Of a DNA stretch of 64,000 nucleotides, positions 36,841-49,272 are shown piece after piece. Both the position numbers and the translations under genes were made by a program. This stretch comes from Archegozetes longisetosus (taxonomy: Eukaryota; Arthropoda; Arachnida; Sarcoptiformes; Trhypochthoniidae): the NCBI GenBank assembly GCA_018873245.2, contig JAEMBT020000009.1:13729112-13793111 (forward strand), given 5' to 3'. Within the stretch, counting starts at the first letter, position 1, and each line of letters starts with the position of its first letter. A model generated the notes under the pieces. The model had not been told where the DNA came from, made no database searches, and worked only from the letters and a program-made list of their open reading frames with translations.

Positions 36841-38250
36841 TTTCTTGATTAACTCAATTTTTTTCAATTAATTCAGTTTTTCAACAAATTTAGTTCTCTA
36901 AACTATTTAAATGATCAAATACATCCAAAGTGTTTAAAGTACTCAAAAGTGTTAAAAGAATATATTGTAAAACGTGTAAAATATATATAAAGAAAATATA
37001 AAGTGTGAAAAAGATTGCCTTTGTATAAAATTTAATTTGAATTGTATTAATGCGTCAGAGCTAATACACAGAGCCGATACACAGAGCCGATACACAGAGC
37101 CGATACACAGAGCCGATACTCAGAGCCACTATCTTTTGAAACGAATATTTACTCTACTAGTTCTTTCGATATGTATTTAGACTATAATTTAAATTGTAAT
37201 ATTTTCAATTATTGTTGTATGATCTTTTGTTAATAAAGCTAAACTTGGATAACTTCGTGTTTATAATTATTTGTTATAGTAATGGAGACTGTTCTGGAAG
37301 TTGACGAGTAGATGGAATTATAGATAGTTAAGAGTTAATATAATAGAATTAAATGACGTACAAATAGTTTGAATTTCGAAACAACAATAACTATTATTAT
37401 AACATGTAAGTATTAGTTTAATATAATATTTAATATAAGAAAACTCTCTTAATCAGTAAGTTCATAATTCTCAAAATCAAACTACTATTCAGTATAACTG
37501 TTGTGCATGAGAGCCATAGACACTATAGACATCTAGAAGAGCAACCATGAAACTACTAGAAGTCATAAGAATTGATAATATTAAAAAATAATATTTTGAC
37601 TAGTAGTACTAACAGTTATCTAAAAGTCAAATAGAACTTAAGGGACAATAGTAGTTTCTCTTTCTATCATTAGAGTAATGTCAGATGTAGTTAGTGATAG
37701 TGAGGGAGAGAGAGAGAGAGAGAGAGAGCAAAAACCACATGATCAAACAACTAAGCATAAATACTAAACAATAAAACGTGCTACTGTTAATGAACTAAAT
37801 ACGAGCAAGAATGATATATAGAGTTATATAGTTATTTAGATGTCTATCTAAGTATGATTGTTTGTATATGCGTGTTGGAGTTATGATTATCTTAAGCATG
37901 GAGATCTTGAAAATCTTGAAAATCTTGCAAATCTTGCAAATCTTGCAAATCTTCTAATTATACTAATACAACAATAAGAGAGTGAAGTGAAAGCAAAATG
38001 TATACCAAACTAATTATAATTGAAAGAATAGCAGATAATAAAGAGACAAAAAAATGAAACAATAACAGCCAGAGCATAACACACACGAAAAAAAGCGTAC
38101 AATAATATATGATAATATATAATAATTAATAATAATCTCGAGTGTAATAACAGAGTAGTCATACACAAGGTCCACCCAAACACATCATCGATTTACTACT
38201 ACACATATATTACATAAGTGTTATAAAGTTGAATGGAATGAGAATGAGAC
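36841..38250. other. Spacer with short tandem repeats
   Basis: Contains a 15-bp repeat at 37069-37127, a short GA tract (about 37706-37729), and a 10-bp aatcttgcaa repeat at 37906-37955. No gene is seen. Confidence 0.55.
37069..37127. repeat. 15-bp repeat (acacagagccgatac)
   Basis: Four near-perfect units of acacagagccgat; more GC than the surroundings. Confidence 0.9.
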
Positions 38251-38260
38251 GTATATAAAA
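38251..38260 (+). promoter_or_regulatory. TATA box for copy 6
   Basis: gtatataaaa lies about 30 bp before the first in-frame ATG region (38287/38303), a position typical of an arthropod TATA promoter with a very short 5' UTR. Confidence 0.5.
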
Positions 38261-38302
38261 GCAGTAGCTAGAGTAGCAAGACAACAATGAGTAGAGAATG
38301 GG

Positions 38303-38755
38303 ATGACGAAAAGTACAATGTTGTCAATAATAATCCAAAGTGTATCAATAATACTAAACATAATATCACTAAGTTTAGGAGTAATAAGTATAATAGTAAT
38401 ACTACTACTACCAATAGAGAACTACCCAAGCGAGTGGCAAATAAGAAACATAATAATATACACAATAATATTTATAATAACATCAAAAATAGGAATAATA
38501 GCATCATATATAATGTGTAAACTATATTTATTCATATATATAATAATAATGTTACTACTAATCACTTATAATTATATCACATGGTTTCTATTTACTAATC
38601 ATGCTATACTAACTACATCTACTTCTTTCATTCTAACTACTTCTCTTTTTGACTTGTTCGAACTTGTTTGTGCTATTTATTTGCTTTTTGTTATTAGACA
38701 TCAGCAGCTTCTTACTAGAGTTACTCCTCTTAAATTTGTTAGTAGTTTAGCTTGA
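38303..38755 (+). CDS. Tetraspanin-like four-TM protein, copy 6
   Basis: 150 aa from the ATG at 38303. TM1 about 8-36 (SIIIQSVSIILNIISLSLGV), a short loop IENYPSEWQIRN, TM2 about 49-69, TM3 about 72-92, a loop with TNHAILTTSTS, TM4 about 108-128 and a 20-residue tail. CCG is absent. The upstream ATG at 38287 opens a different frame (77 codons, Asn-rich) and would act as an overlapping upstream ORF if the TATA box at 38251 sets the start. A-ending codons dominate the 5' half. Confidence 0.7.
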   Translation: MTKSTMLSIIIQSVSIILNIISLSLGVISIIVILLLPIENYPSEWQIRNIIIYTIIFIITSKIGIIASYIMCKLYLFIYIIIMLLLITYNYITWFLFTNHAILTTSTSFILTTSLFDLFELVCAIYLLFVIRHQQLLTRVTPLKFVSSLA

Positions 38756-39605
<850 letters not shown>

Positions 39606-39797
39606 AGTTCATTGTCATTAATATTACTATTATTAGTATTACTATCATTACTATCATATTTCTGTAGCATTATTCTTATAAATGATAATAGATGTGCTTT
39701 CTTTAATGATCCACCAAGTAGTACTGATATGGCTACACTTAACGCTATTATAATTATTGCCCAATCTGGTAGTCCATTTGAATGTCCTGTTGAGTGA
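39606..39797 (+). CDS. Possible exon with hydrophobic segment, unidentified
   Basis: A strong acceptor (tatatatatactttttag) at 39587-39605 precedes an open frame of 64 codons: a hydrophobic run (SLILLLLVLLSLLSYFCSII), then NDNRCAFFNDPPSSTDMA and a stop after FECPVE. Codons shift from A-ending to T-ending, as in neighbouring genes. No upstream exon or start was found between the GT tract and the acceptor, so it is only a candidate terminal exon of a small membrane or secreted protein. Confidence 0.25.
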   Translation, partial: SSLSLILLLLVLLSLLSYFCSIILINDNRCAFFNDPPSSTDMATLNAIIIIAQSGSPFECPVE

Positions 39798-39856
39798 GAG
39801 AGAGTGAGAGAGAGAGAGAGTGAGTGAGTAAAAGAGAGCCGACTAAACTCATAACT

Positions 39857-40763
39857 CTAACCTATGCTCCTAACACATTTGCCATTAATCTTTCTACCAC
39901 TAATACATTGACAACGAGAGAAAGTGCAGGAGGTGTCCGGATATCTAGTTGTGCATTCCTCATCCGATTGGCAATGTATTGTCTTGCCTGAATTGATCAA
40001 ATTATTTATTACTATTGATGTTTTGTTAGTCTCTGATAGCAACGTCAAATGATTGTTGCTATGTCTAACTCCCATCGATTTGTCGTCAGATATCATTTGA
40101 GATTTGCTTTGAATACTATATAGAATATTCTATAAGTTTCTTAACATCTTAAGATATTATCTGATGGAAAGTATACCACAACAAGAGATCACTTAAAGTT
40201 GCTATCAACAAGGATAAACTCATAAAATATACTAACATTTACGATGAACTTGCATAGTTGTTATATCACATTCACAGGTATTGAAAGTGATGTCACAAAT
40301 ACTTTTCTTAGCATTACAATCATCGTTGGTGGTACAGTTTGAGTTTAAATTAACTTAATAGTGAATTAAACTATCAGTTTAGATCAATTTGATCATAGTA
40401 ATTTTAAGATAATTATTATGTCTTACCTATTTGTTTCTCTTCGTTATCAAAAAGGCTTCCATTTACTACAGAAACAATTTCAGATATATTTTCAACGTCA
40501 TCTGAAGGAATTTCAGTTAGATTTTGAACATTATTTGAAAGAATTTCAGTTAGATTTTGAACATTACTTGAAGGAATTTCAGTTAAATCTTGAACATTAT
40601 TTGAAGGAATTCCAGTTGTATTTTGAGCATGATCCAAAGGAATATCCGATAGACTTTGAACATGAACTGAAGGAATTTCAGTTATATTTTGAACATGAAC
40701 TGAAGTAAAAATAAAGCAAAATAGAACTAAAAAGTATTGAATTCCAAATCGAATGAGCAACAT
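39857..40763 (-). CDS. Small secreted protein with 11-residue repeats and two Cys-rich modules
   Basis: Three exons (40763-40427, 40353-40243, 39987-39857) join in phase to 192 aa. A signal peptide (about 1-24) precedes seven 11-residue repeats of the form PSNNVQNLTEI, five of which carry N-glycosylation sequons (NIT, NTT, NLT, NLT, NIS). Then come two six-Cys modules: C-x5-C-x6-C-x6-C-x-C-x13-C and C-x5-C-x8-C-x4-C-x-C-x9-C. The C-x-C spacing resembles EB-type or EGF-like modules of secreted invertebrate proteins. Intron 2 (39988-40242) holds a copy of the GATAGCAAC repeat family. If the second donor is not used, the frame ends at a TAG just after the first module. Function is unknown. Confidence 0.65.
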
Positions 40764-42631
40764 GTTTAATAATTATAATAAAACATAATCTTACTGAAGT
40801 AATTATAGTTTTATATGAGCTTTAATTGTGTTAATAGGTCTATTAAATGTCCTGTCTATATTAGATCGGAAATTCATTTACAAGTTTCATATTAGATGGT
40901 GAGGAAATTTCATTAATTAGGTTATAGAAGCCCTTTCGTATTAGAGATGATTTGTAAATTATTAGGGACAGTCTATAAATTGTTAGGGACAGTCTATAAA
41001 TTGTTGGAGGCAGTCTATAAATTATTAGGGACGGTCTATAAATTATTAGGGACAGTCTATAAATTGTTAGGGGCAGTCTATAAATTATTAGGGACGGTCT
41101 ATAAATTATTAGTGATAGTTTATATATTATTAGAAATGATTTATAAATTCTACTTTTCTAATAATACCATACTTTTCTTAAACATAATACTGTGAAAATA
41201 TTTAGAATGAAAAGTTAAAAGCTAAGATAACATAACATAAATGCATAGATACATTATTATAAACATATAGATAATGCTAGCTAAACATTCTTATGTATTA
41301 CAATATAGTATTACTTTTTATGTAAACTATTTGACAACGATTTATCTCTTTCTACTTTAAAGCTTAAAATGCTTTTAGTATAGCTTGTGATAATATGAAA
41401 TCAATTTTATTGATAAGTTTGAAAAGTTTATAAAGTTTATAAAGTTCTACAAAGTTTACAAAGTTTTACAAAGTCTAAACAAACATATGTGATAATTGAA
41501 TCAGAATTAACAGAGTTGATGAGAGGTATTACTCTATATAGTTAAACACTTAATAGAGAGCTACTTAAAGAAAACATTAATTAGCATAATCTTGTTGTAC
41601 CTTAACTTGTCAACATTTCAACAAATGTTTAATATACTTTTAGAGGAAGTATTATGTTTATAGTGTTCTACAACTATGTTTAACACGTTATCCTTTTCAT
41701 GTTTGTCTGCATGAGTTCAACTCTATCGCTAATATGTCATCCATGCTCACCATCTACCAACTCATTCAACTTAAATGTATTAATATTATCGAAAATATGT
41801 CTTCGTTTCCGGTAGTATAGATGCAATCAGTTTATCATTATTTTAGTCAGTATTTGAATGTTGAATATTTTTTATTCACTAATCGCGTTTGGGGTATCAG
41901 AGCATTTCATCCCTTTGCGACACACTGTCGTAATAAATATATAATTCATGGAATGACCAACAAAAATAATGTCAATCATTAATTATTAATATGTTGAAAC
42001 GTTAATTCAACGTGGTGAAACGTCGGCTTTAAAAGCATTCGCATAAAGAGCAAATTTAGAGAGGAATTAACCTTTAGGCATCTAACACATAATTTATGAA
42101 TAAATAAATATTCTTCCTTGCTCTAGTCATCAAATACAGATTAACAAGTTGAAAAATGAAGCAGTTTTTCTATTGGAATAACAATAGACTAATCAAATTT
42201 GTCCAAATAAATCTGAAGTGATTCAATAATCGAGATTTGATTCAGGACTAGTCATAGAAAGAGGTGCATCTCAAGTGTCAAAATGTTGAATACTGTTGAA
42301 TATTATTGAATAAAAAAGCACTTAGTCAGATAGATTGATAGATAATTTGATCAGATGTTTCTGCGAATGCTTGAGTAGGAGGATTGGCTTTGAAATGAAT
42401 AAAATTGCATAAAGAGATGCATGAATTGCCATAGAAACAGAAACTTGGGATTATTTTGAGAAACCTATAGTTCTTCAAATATCTACTTCAATATGAATTC
42501 ATTTGAATCACTTCTACTCTTGATTTGTCTTCGCGACAGTTAGTTTAGTTATCGTTTTGACAGAAGATAACTTTTATGACTCTTGAATTGATAAAACCAT
42601 AGAATATATTTGATTGAAGTTAAGTTGTAAA
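40764..42631. other. Spacer with 24-bp minisatellite
   Basis: Includes the 24-bp repeat at 40955-41150 and otherwise AT-rich DNA; some palindromic sequence near 42000 (gaaacgttaattcaacgtgg). No gene is seen. Confidence 0.55.
40955..41150. repeat. 24-bp minisatellite (ttagggacagtctataaatt)
   Basis: About eight units of the type ttattagggacagtctataaa. The open frame through it (YKLLGTV repeats) is incidental. Confidence 0.9.
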
Positions 42632-43296
42632 ATGGCTTTAAAGAGAAGTAGAGTTTTCATGAAGTATACAATAATAGTTGCTAATATATTAATAATAGTA
42701 GTAGTATTAGTGACTATGATTCACGGATTATTAACTCTTAAAGACAACGACAATAAATCTGATAATAATTCAACTATTTTCACACAACAGGTATGTACGA
42801 AATGCAGTCTTTTAATAATTCAATAAATGATTCTGTTAAGGATTCTGTTGAGAATTCTGTTAAGAATCCTATTATGAATTCCGTAAAGAATCCTGTTGAG
42901 GATTCTATTGAGAATTCAGTTAAGAACAAAGTTAAAAATTCAAAAATTTCTATACAATAGGAAGGTATAAAACTAATAATCGATTCTATTATAACGTCAC
43001 TTGTTGCTGTTATGGGACTCTGGGCAGGAATCAGGCAAATTTTCGTCCTCTTAATCATCTACGGCATTGTTCTCGTCATCTCACTGGTGCTCAGCATCAC
43101 TACTGGACTTGGAGTGGAACAGATCGAAGTGGAGAATAAGATCTCAAATAATCTAATTAGTATATTGCTTATTCTAGTTGAAATCATCCTAGCTGTGTTT
43201 ACGTTTAGACTTGCATGTCTTACCAAACATGGCATCGAAAGAGTTGAAATTGAACATGAACCTCAAGAGGAACAAAATCAATGTGAAATTGTTTGA
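42632..43296 (+). CDS. Tetraspanin-like four-TM protein, copy 7, with one intron
   Basis: Two exons (42632-42790 and 42961-43296) give 164 aa. Exon 1 encodes a Lys/Arg start, MKYTIIVANILIIVVVLVTM as TM1 and a polar KDNDNKSDNNST loop. Exon 2 encodes TM2 (SIITSLVAVMGLWAGIRQ), TM3 (VLLIIYGIVLVISLVL), a short EQIEVENK loop without Cys, TM4 and a 20-residue acidic tail ending CEIV. The donor is gtatgt, the acceptor caatag, phase 0. This is the only array member with a convincing intron, and exon 2 is less AT-rich than the others. The intron contains 15-bp repeats open in another frame. Confidence 0.75.
42817..42955 (+). repeat. 15-bp repeats filling the copy 7 intron
   Basis: About eight units of gattctgttgagaattctgttaa type. 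From the ATG at 42800 they read as NSVKN/DSVEN pentapeptides up to the TAG that is also the acceptor AG at 42960. Confidence 0.8.
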
Positions 43297-43576
43297 TAGA
43301 TATTTGTTTTTGTCGCTTTTTGGTTTATAAATTTCAAATTTATTTTATGTAATCTTTCCAAACTTGTATCTGAGAAACGTATTTTGTATTTGAATCTTTA
43401 ATATAAATCTTACATATCTTACATATCGATCTCGATTATAAGATTATTTTATTGAACATGTTCTGTTGTGGGCGTTAAAGGCATTTTATATGAAGTATTC
43501 GACTTAGGATTTAGGACTTTTAATAATTGATTTCAGTTAAAACTTGCTTTAGGATGTGTTCGCTACATCCTTAAAC

Positions 43577-43670
43577 TTAATAATCGTTGATAGCAACCAG
43601 TAGTGATGACACGCTTCCATCAGATCGTATCTTCAAACATTAACGAACTTATTGAATATTCATTAAGCAA
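43577..43670. repeat. GATAGCAAC-family repeat fragment
   Basis: acttaataatcgttgatagc starts a stretch that aligns with 61350-61450 and, inverted, with 40125-40230, including ttccatcagat and a gaacttattgaatattc end. Confidence 0.6.
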
Positions 43671-44462
43671 GTTTAAAATTAAATTTAGCAAAAAATCGAT
43701 GTTCATTAAGATAGAGTGACATATCAGATATACCATCATGAGTCTTCTTATTGCTATTGAAGATTGTAAAGTTATAAAGTGTGCATTACTGACTTATAAA
43801 ATCAATTGACGCCTACAAGCTATTCAAATATTTATTAAATTCGCTTCTAATGCAAATGACATGTATAAAGTATATATGGTTTGGGAATAAGATTTATTTT
43901 CCATTAGAATAACATTACAAATACTAAATATATCAAATCTAAACATTGAGAAATTTCAATAATAGTTACAGTCTAACTACTACTGTATAACATGTCTAAT
44001 ATATTTTACATTAATACATTCTTTATAAAGTAGAATTGTCATTTAAGTCCCATAGATAAACATACCTCAATTATTTACAAACCATTTAACGTCTCTTTAA
44101 TACGTTTATTGAGTTTTGTTAAGACTTGACTAAGTGTTTGTAAGTATTGTTGGTGCGCGTACGTATTATTGGTGCGCGTACGTATTATTGGTGCGCGTAA
44201 GTATTGTTGACGCGTGTAAGCTTTATTAGCGCTTGTAATTCAACTAATTGGACAATTTAAGTAATGGAACAATTTCCATAACTTCCATATGAACATTTTT
44301 AATGTGAGTTTTACGTTTAAGATTATAAGAATAAATTTTAATCATAGTCTAAAAAAGGTATGATTTTATTTATTATAAATTTTTATATTGAGTTATTAGG
44401 GTTTGCAACATTTAATGGAACTGAAGGTTAGGTTAAGTTGAGTTAGGTTAGGTTAGGTTAGG

Positions 44463-45150
44463 TGTCTTCCCAGTTTATAGACATCCACTTTATAGAAATC
44501 CGCTTTGTAGACACCCACTTTATAGAAATCCACTTTATAGACATTCCACTTTATAGACATTCCACTTCATAGACATCCACTTCATAGACATTTCATTTCA
44601 TAGACACTTGGTTAGAGAGACATTTTTAAGCTATTCAAAATAATTTAAATTTATTTACACATCTGAGAAATTAAAATAATTGTATATTAATTATACTGAA
44701 AGTCAAGTGCATCGAATCTCATATCTACTAATCCGTTAATCTTATAATCTTATGATAATTAAGATATTTAACACGTGCAAAATGCAAACCCATTCAACTA
44801 TTTTTCAATTGAATGAAAAGTGATTTTTATTTTGAGTCTATTCAGTTCAATATATCAATTTTTTATTAGAATATTTCTGCATATCTATATTTGAATTTTA
44901 TTAATTAGTTAGTGTTTGTGTAATCTATCTGTAAACTACGTCTGAATTAAGTTTTATTGAACCAAACAAAGGGAAAAATGATCATTTTTCAAAATTAGAT
45001 TCAAATAGATTGTTTAAAATTAACATCAATAATCTCCTCGATAACCAGAATTTTCATTAGCGAATAATTAGTCTATAAAATGAAATGTCTATGAAGTGGA
45101 TTTCTATAAAGTGGATTTCTATAAAGTGGATGTCTATCAATCGGGGTATA
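44463..45150. mobile_element. Foldback element with repeat-built inverted arms
   Basis: The left arm (44470-44612) is a string of ctttatagaaatccactt and tagacatccactt units. The right arm (45070-45145) is the inverse: tgaagtggatttctataa and agtggatgtctatc. Outer ends read ttcccagtttatagacatcc and the complement of gatgtctatcaatcgggg. About 460 bp of AT-rich DNA lie between. This is the structure of foldback or MITE elements with internally repetitive inverted repeats. No protein is encoded. Confidence 0.65.
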
Positions 45151-47163
45151 ACCTTAGGTTAGATATATACGTAATATTTGAAAGTGCTTTCCATTTTTCA
45201 TTATACAATAATTTAATCAAAAGCACAAATTATTCAAATCTCTTTCACACATTTATCCAGTAATCTAGGCACAATATGTTTTATTATTTTCTTTGTCCTC
45301 CCACATTTATTCTTCACATTTGATTATTTTTCACTTCCATATTCCACTTTACTCAAACTTTAAAACATTATTTTCAAATTTTAATTTATACGACAATTTT
45401 TTGACTCAATGTTAAAATTAGATTAAACTAATCTTAATTTAAAACTTGTACCCTAGCCATGTGTGTAACAGGTGTTGAAGAGATAAGAGAGGATTAGGTG
45501 AATTTAAAAACGTGTCAACTAAGTTCTCTATCACGCTTCATAACACTTATTGAACGCAATTCAGATTTATTTCTAACTCATTCTATGCTTGAAATATCTT
45601 TTAGCTTCACTTTAGTTTAATATGGATGAATAATATAATTGTAGATGGCATTTAGCTGTGATAATACAGTTGTAGTGCAGTATTTCTAACTTATAAAATG
45701 CTAACTTTTCGAGTAAAATATTCATTATTTTAGAACTTCATAAGTGATAGACACCAGGTTTGAGTGAAGATTTATTTGTTATGAAATTCTTCTTATTCTC
45801 ATGAGTTCACTGTTTAAAAAGTTGACTCTAAAGAAAGTATAATTTCTATAAAGTTTGATATAGGAATGATCCCAATATAACTAAAATTATGTTTATTAAT
45901 AAGCATAGATTACATCTCAAGTTATCTTAGACTTTCATTTTTAATACTAATAAACTTGTATTTGACTGAATTGAGACATAAAGTGACTATTTACACTAAT
46001 GACCATCCTCAACTGTATAATAAAAAATAGACACATCATATCATAGCTAAAGCTATACAACAAAAAGTGAGACGAAGCTGTTACATTTGAAGTAGATAGC
46101 TAAAGAGTAGTGATTTTGGAAATGTTTCAAAATTGAAATAGCTAATATGAGAGTTTAAGGTATCTAATACTTAGATCTTTACAATTTTAATTTAGTCATT
46201 GTAGTATGTTTATTGGAGATAAACTTTTCGTTACAATGTTTGAAAATCTGGCTAAATCTCAAAATATAAATGAGAAAATGTAATTGAAATAAATCGTCAG
46301 TTTTGAATATATTTTTTATTACAATACAAATGAAATTGTTTTTGAGTAAAACACTTTATTTCAATTTGTTCACAAAATAAAGTGATGTATAGTATAAATA
46401 ATTAATTTTCAATTGAAAATATTGAAGATAAAAAATCAACTAATTAAAAAAAGATATATTAAAATAACAAATCAACAACTACATAAATACATACTAACAT
46501 TCAAATAAATTAAACCATTTAAGAATAACAATAAACTAACATCTAACTCATCATTCATATATACTTTAATCTAAATTCATGAGTTGTATTTCATCTTCGA
46601 TCAATTGTATATGTTGTATTAGTTTAGCATACTAGTTTAGCATACTAGTTTAGATACTATCTTAGATACTATCTTAGATACTATTTTAACTTTTTATTAT
46701 ATAACTTATAACTTATTAGATTTATCTCTATTTTATTTTCATATTAGTTAATTGTTAAATAATTGATTAGAATTAAGACTTATATCTATCTTAATATATA
46801 TACATTTTGGTGCATTAGTCTCAAACGTAAACTTATTCCCAAAATAGATATTCCATTAATCTTTAAGTTAGTCTTTCCTACAATACAATCTGATAGAAAA
46901 ACAGTGATCACAGCTTTGATTACAGCTAGAACGATTGAAAATTATGATGCTATAATGATTTGTTATAATCTAATTTCAACTATGGTATATCATTGAGGAT
47001 TAAGACTAATTTAAATGTTTTACTCTTGATTAGATATAAGTTATGAGTAAGCGACTTAATGACAAATTGTTGGTTTAAATTAAATAATGGTTTTATATAA
47101 ATAGCACGTTGAAGGAGAATTTAAGCATGAAATTGAGAAATTAGTTAGATTCCTTCTAATTCA

Positions 47164-47275
47164 ACTTAGCCTAGCCTAGTCTAACCTAGCCTAGCCTAAC
47201 CTAGTCTAACCTAGCCTAGCCTAACCTAGTCTAATCTAGCCTAGCCTAATCTAACCTAGCCTAACCTAACCTAAA
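47164..47275 (-). repeat. CCTAG/CCTAA variant telomere-like array
   Basis: About 22 pentamers alternate between cctag, cctaa and tctaa, e.g. aacctagcctagcctaacct. It is a higher-order variant of the CCTAA unit. Confidence 0.8.
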
Positions 47276-47787
47276 GCAGGCGACTGAACATCAGCATAAT
47301 TTCGGTATTCTATCGGCAATCTCTACAACTAAATGAAAATTACTAAAAACAAGAAATGTTTATTCAGATGAAATATGTTGCGTGTTGCAATTAGTTAAAG
47401 CTATTTATAAATAGAACTCTTTCACAGTTAATAAAATAAGGGTGTCATAAATTGGAACTAACAGCCGTATACTTAGAGCCTACTTGAGGCTCAGCTGACA
47501 CTCCATACGCGTTTGAGGCACATATTGCGAAGACTAGCTCTCAAGTATCCCAATATTCCTCATAGCCTTCAGTGCCAATTGATCCTCAAAAAGTTAGCCT
47601 TTAAGCAATTACTAAATACATTGATTTGTTAAGCGATAGTGTAAAGATGTTTAACTGTATTAAAAATCTTATTCATGCCTTAAGCAGAATTGTAGAGCAG
47701 AAAGCTTAAAATAAAACTTGGAATGAATCCCAACTGAAAAGTAGAAAAGAAAAGTTGACTTAAAAGCTAAACTTATCAGACATAACA

Positions 47788-48464
47788 ATGTCGACGAATG
47801 CTTCACCAAAAATAATTAAGTATACACTACTGTTTTTCAATTCAATAATATTTATTATTGGAACTATGATTTTTGTGCAAGGAGTCATTGGAGTCATCAA
47901 TTCTGTGACTGGAGTGAGGGAAGAAGTGGGGGTAGAAGTGGGGACAGAAGCGGGGACGGAAGTGGGGTCTGAAGCGGGGCCTGAAGCGGGACCTGAAGCG
48001 GGTCTGAAGTAGGGTCTAAAGTGGAATCTGAAGTAGGGCCAGAAGTAATGGCAGAAGTAGAATCAGAAAAGTGGCAACCAACGAACAGAAGATCAAAAGA
48101 GCAAAGAGAAATAAGAGAAATAGAAGATAGATTCCCAAGTACAGGATCAGCAAGTGTGATAACAATATTTGGAGTAATAACAATACTAGTATCAGGAATG
48201 GGTATAGTAGGAATAAGTAAAGAAAGTATTAAACTAATAAATTTATATAGAATTATAGTAGTTATTGGAGTGTTAGTTAGGCTTGTGTTTATAATAGCTA
48301 CTGTTTGTATGTATGCTAGTAGTGTTAAGTATAATCCTATTGGTGTTACTACTTTATTAATTGCTGCTATTTCTATTATTGATTTCATTCTACTTTTGTC
48401 TGCTTCTCATTTTGCTAGAATTATTAAAATTGGTCATCCTAATACTTTTTTATTTCATACTTCC

Positions 48465-48495
<31 letters not shown>

Positions 48496-48500
48496 CTTGA
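47788..48500 (+). pseudogene. Tetraspanin-like four-TM protein, copy 8, frameshift in a 12-bp repeat
   Basis: The ATG at 47788 opens TM1 (IIKYTLLFFNSIIFIIGTMI) and an acidic loop made of a 12-bp repeat (EVGT/EAGP, from 47923). One repeat unit, 47995-48005, has 11 bases instead of 12, and the frame then stops at 48010. In the shifted frame the loop continues (EVESEKWQPTNRR) with TM2 (SVITIFGVITILVSGMGIVG), TM3, a short loop, TM4 and a poly-Ser end coded by a TCT tract. Without the one-base loss the protein would be about 237 aa with the largest first loop of the array. An intron from the GTGAGG at 47914 is possible, but no acceptor with a pyrimidine tract and right phase is visible. Confidence 0.65.
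48468..48498 (+). repeat. (TCT)n tract coding C-terminal poly-Ser
   Basis: About ten TCT codons run directly into the stop of copy 8. Confidence 0.9.
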
Positions 48501-49272
48501 TCTCTTTATATCAGTTCTTTCTTTTTATTTAATATTTATCTCATCTATTCATTACTTTCTATGAGATGTTTTCTTTGATCATAAATGCTGTGGACTTATT
48601 GTGGACTTATCGTCGATTCATTCTGGACTTATTGTGAATTTATTGTGAAATTACTCTAGACTCACTCTGAATTAACTCTAGACTCATTCTGAACTGATTC
48701 TGGACTCATTCTGAACTGATTCAGAACTGATTCTGGACTCATTCTGAACTTATTGATAAATAAATGATAAGTGAATGGAAGTGATTCATAATCTGTTGAC
48801 GCATCTTTTGAAGTACAGACAGACTGTCTCCAACTTAAGAATAGTTGTCATAGAAACTGACTATAAAGATGTGCTAACTGCAAGTTTTTTGAGGTCATCA
48901 ACAAATTTAATCATATTAAGATTGCTTCTGATACAACTCCAAGTGTCTACATATCAGCTATGGCTACATGTATGGATAACTATTTAGAAAATCTTATTTC
49001 GACATAGAACTCATAACAGAATCCGAAGGTTTGAAATCTTATCCCAACATAAGACTCACAATAGGATTCGAAGGTTTGAAATCTTATCCCAACATAAGAC
49101 TCACAATAGGATTCGAAGGTTTGAGATCTTATTTCGACATAAGAGTAATAACAGAATCAGAAGATTTGAAACCTTATTTCGACATAAGATTCATCAAAAG
49201 ATTGGCCACAAGATTGACCACAAGATTCAGCATAAAATCAAAAAAATCGAAAACCAACTAGAAGTGAAAGCA
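48501..49272. other. Short spacer made mostly of tandem repeats
   Basis: A tggactcattctgaactgat repeat (about 48600-48750) is followed by a 45-bp repeat at 48985-49190 whose plus frame reads LKSYPNIRLTIGFEG units and stops at 49261, 12 bp before the next start codon. That frame begins at a non-ATG codon, so it is treated as repeat. Confidence 0.6.
48985..49190. repeat. 45-bp tandem repeat upstream of copy 9
   Basis: Units contain ttcgaaggtttgaaatctta and caacataagactcacaata; two are almost identical and two diverged. Confidence 0.85.

Larger units (their letters stand above)
43297..47787. other. 4.5-kb spacer with repeats and a foldback element
   Basis: No gene is supported; the frame at 46763-46996 begins at a non-ATG codon and has no domain. 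Contents: a GATAGCAAC-family end at about 43577, a 21-bp repeat ggtgcgcgtacgtattatt (44150-44225), a TTAGG block (44424-44463), the foldback element at 44463-45150, a ttagatactatcttagata repeat (about 46640-46690), and a CCTAG/CCTAA block. Confidence 0.55.

Noticed and set aside
42780-43058. Minus-strand frame over the copy 7 intron
   Set aside because: It crosses the repeat intron and the start of exon 2 in antisense; no start context or domain.
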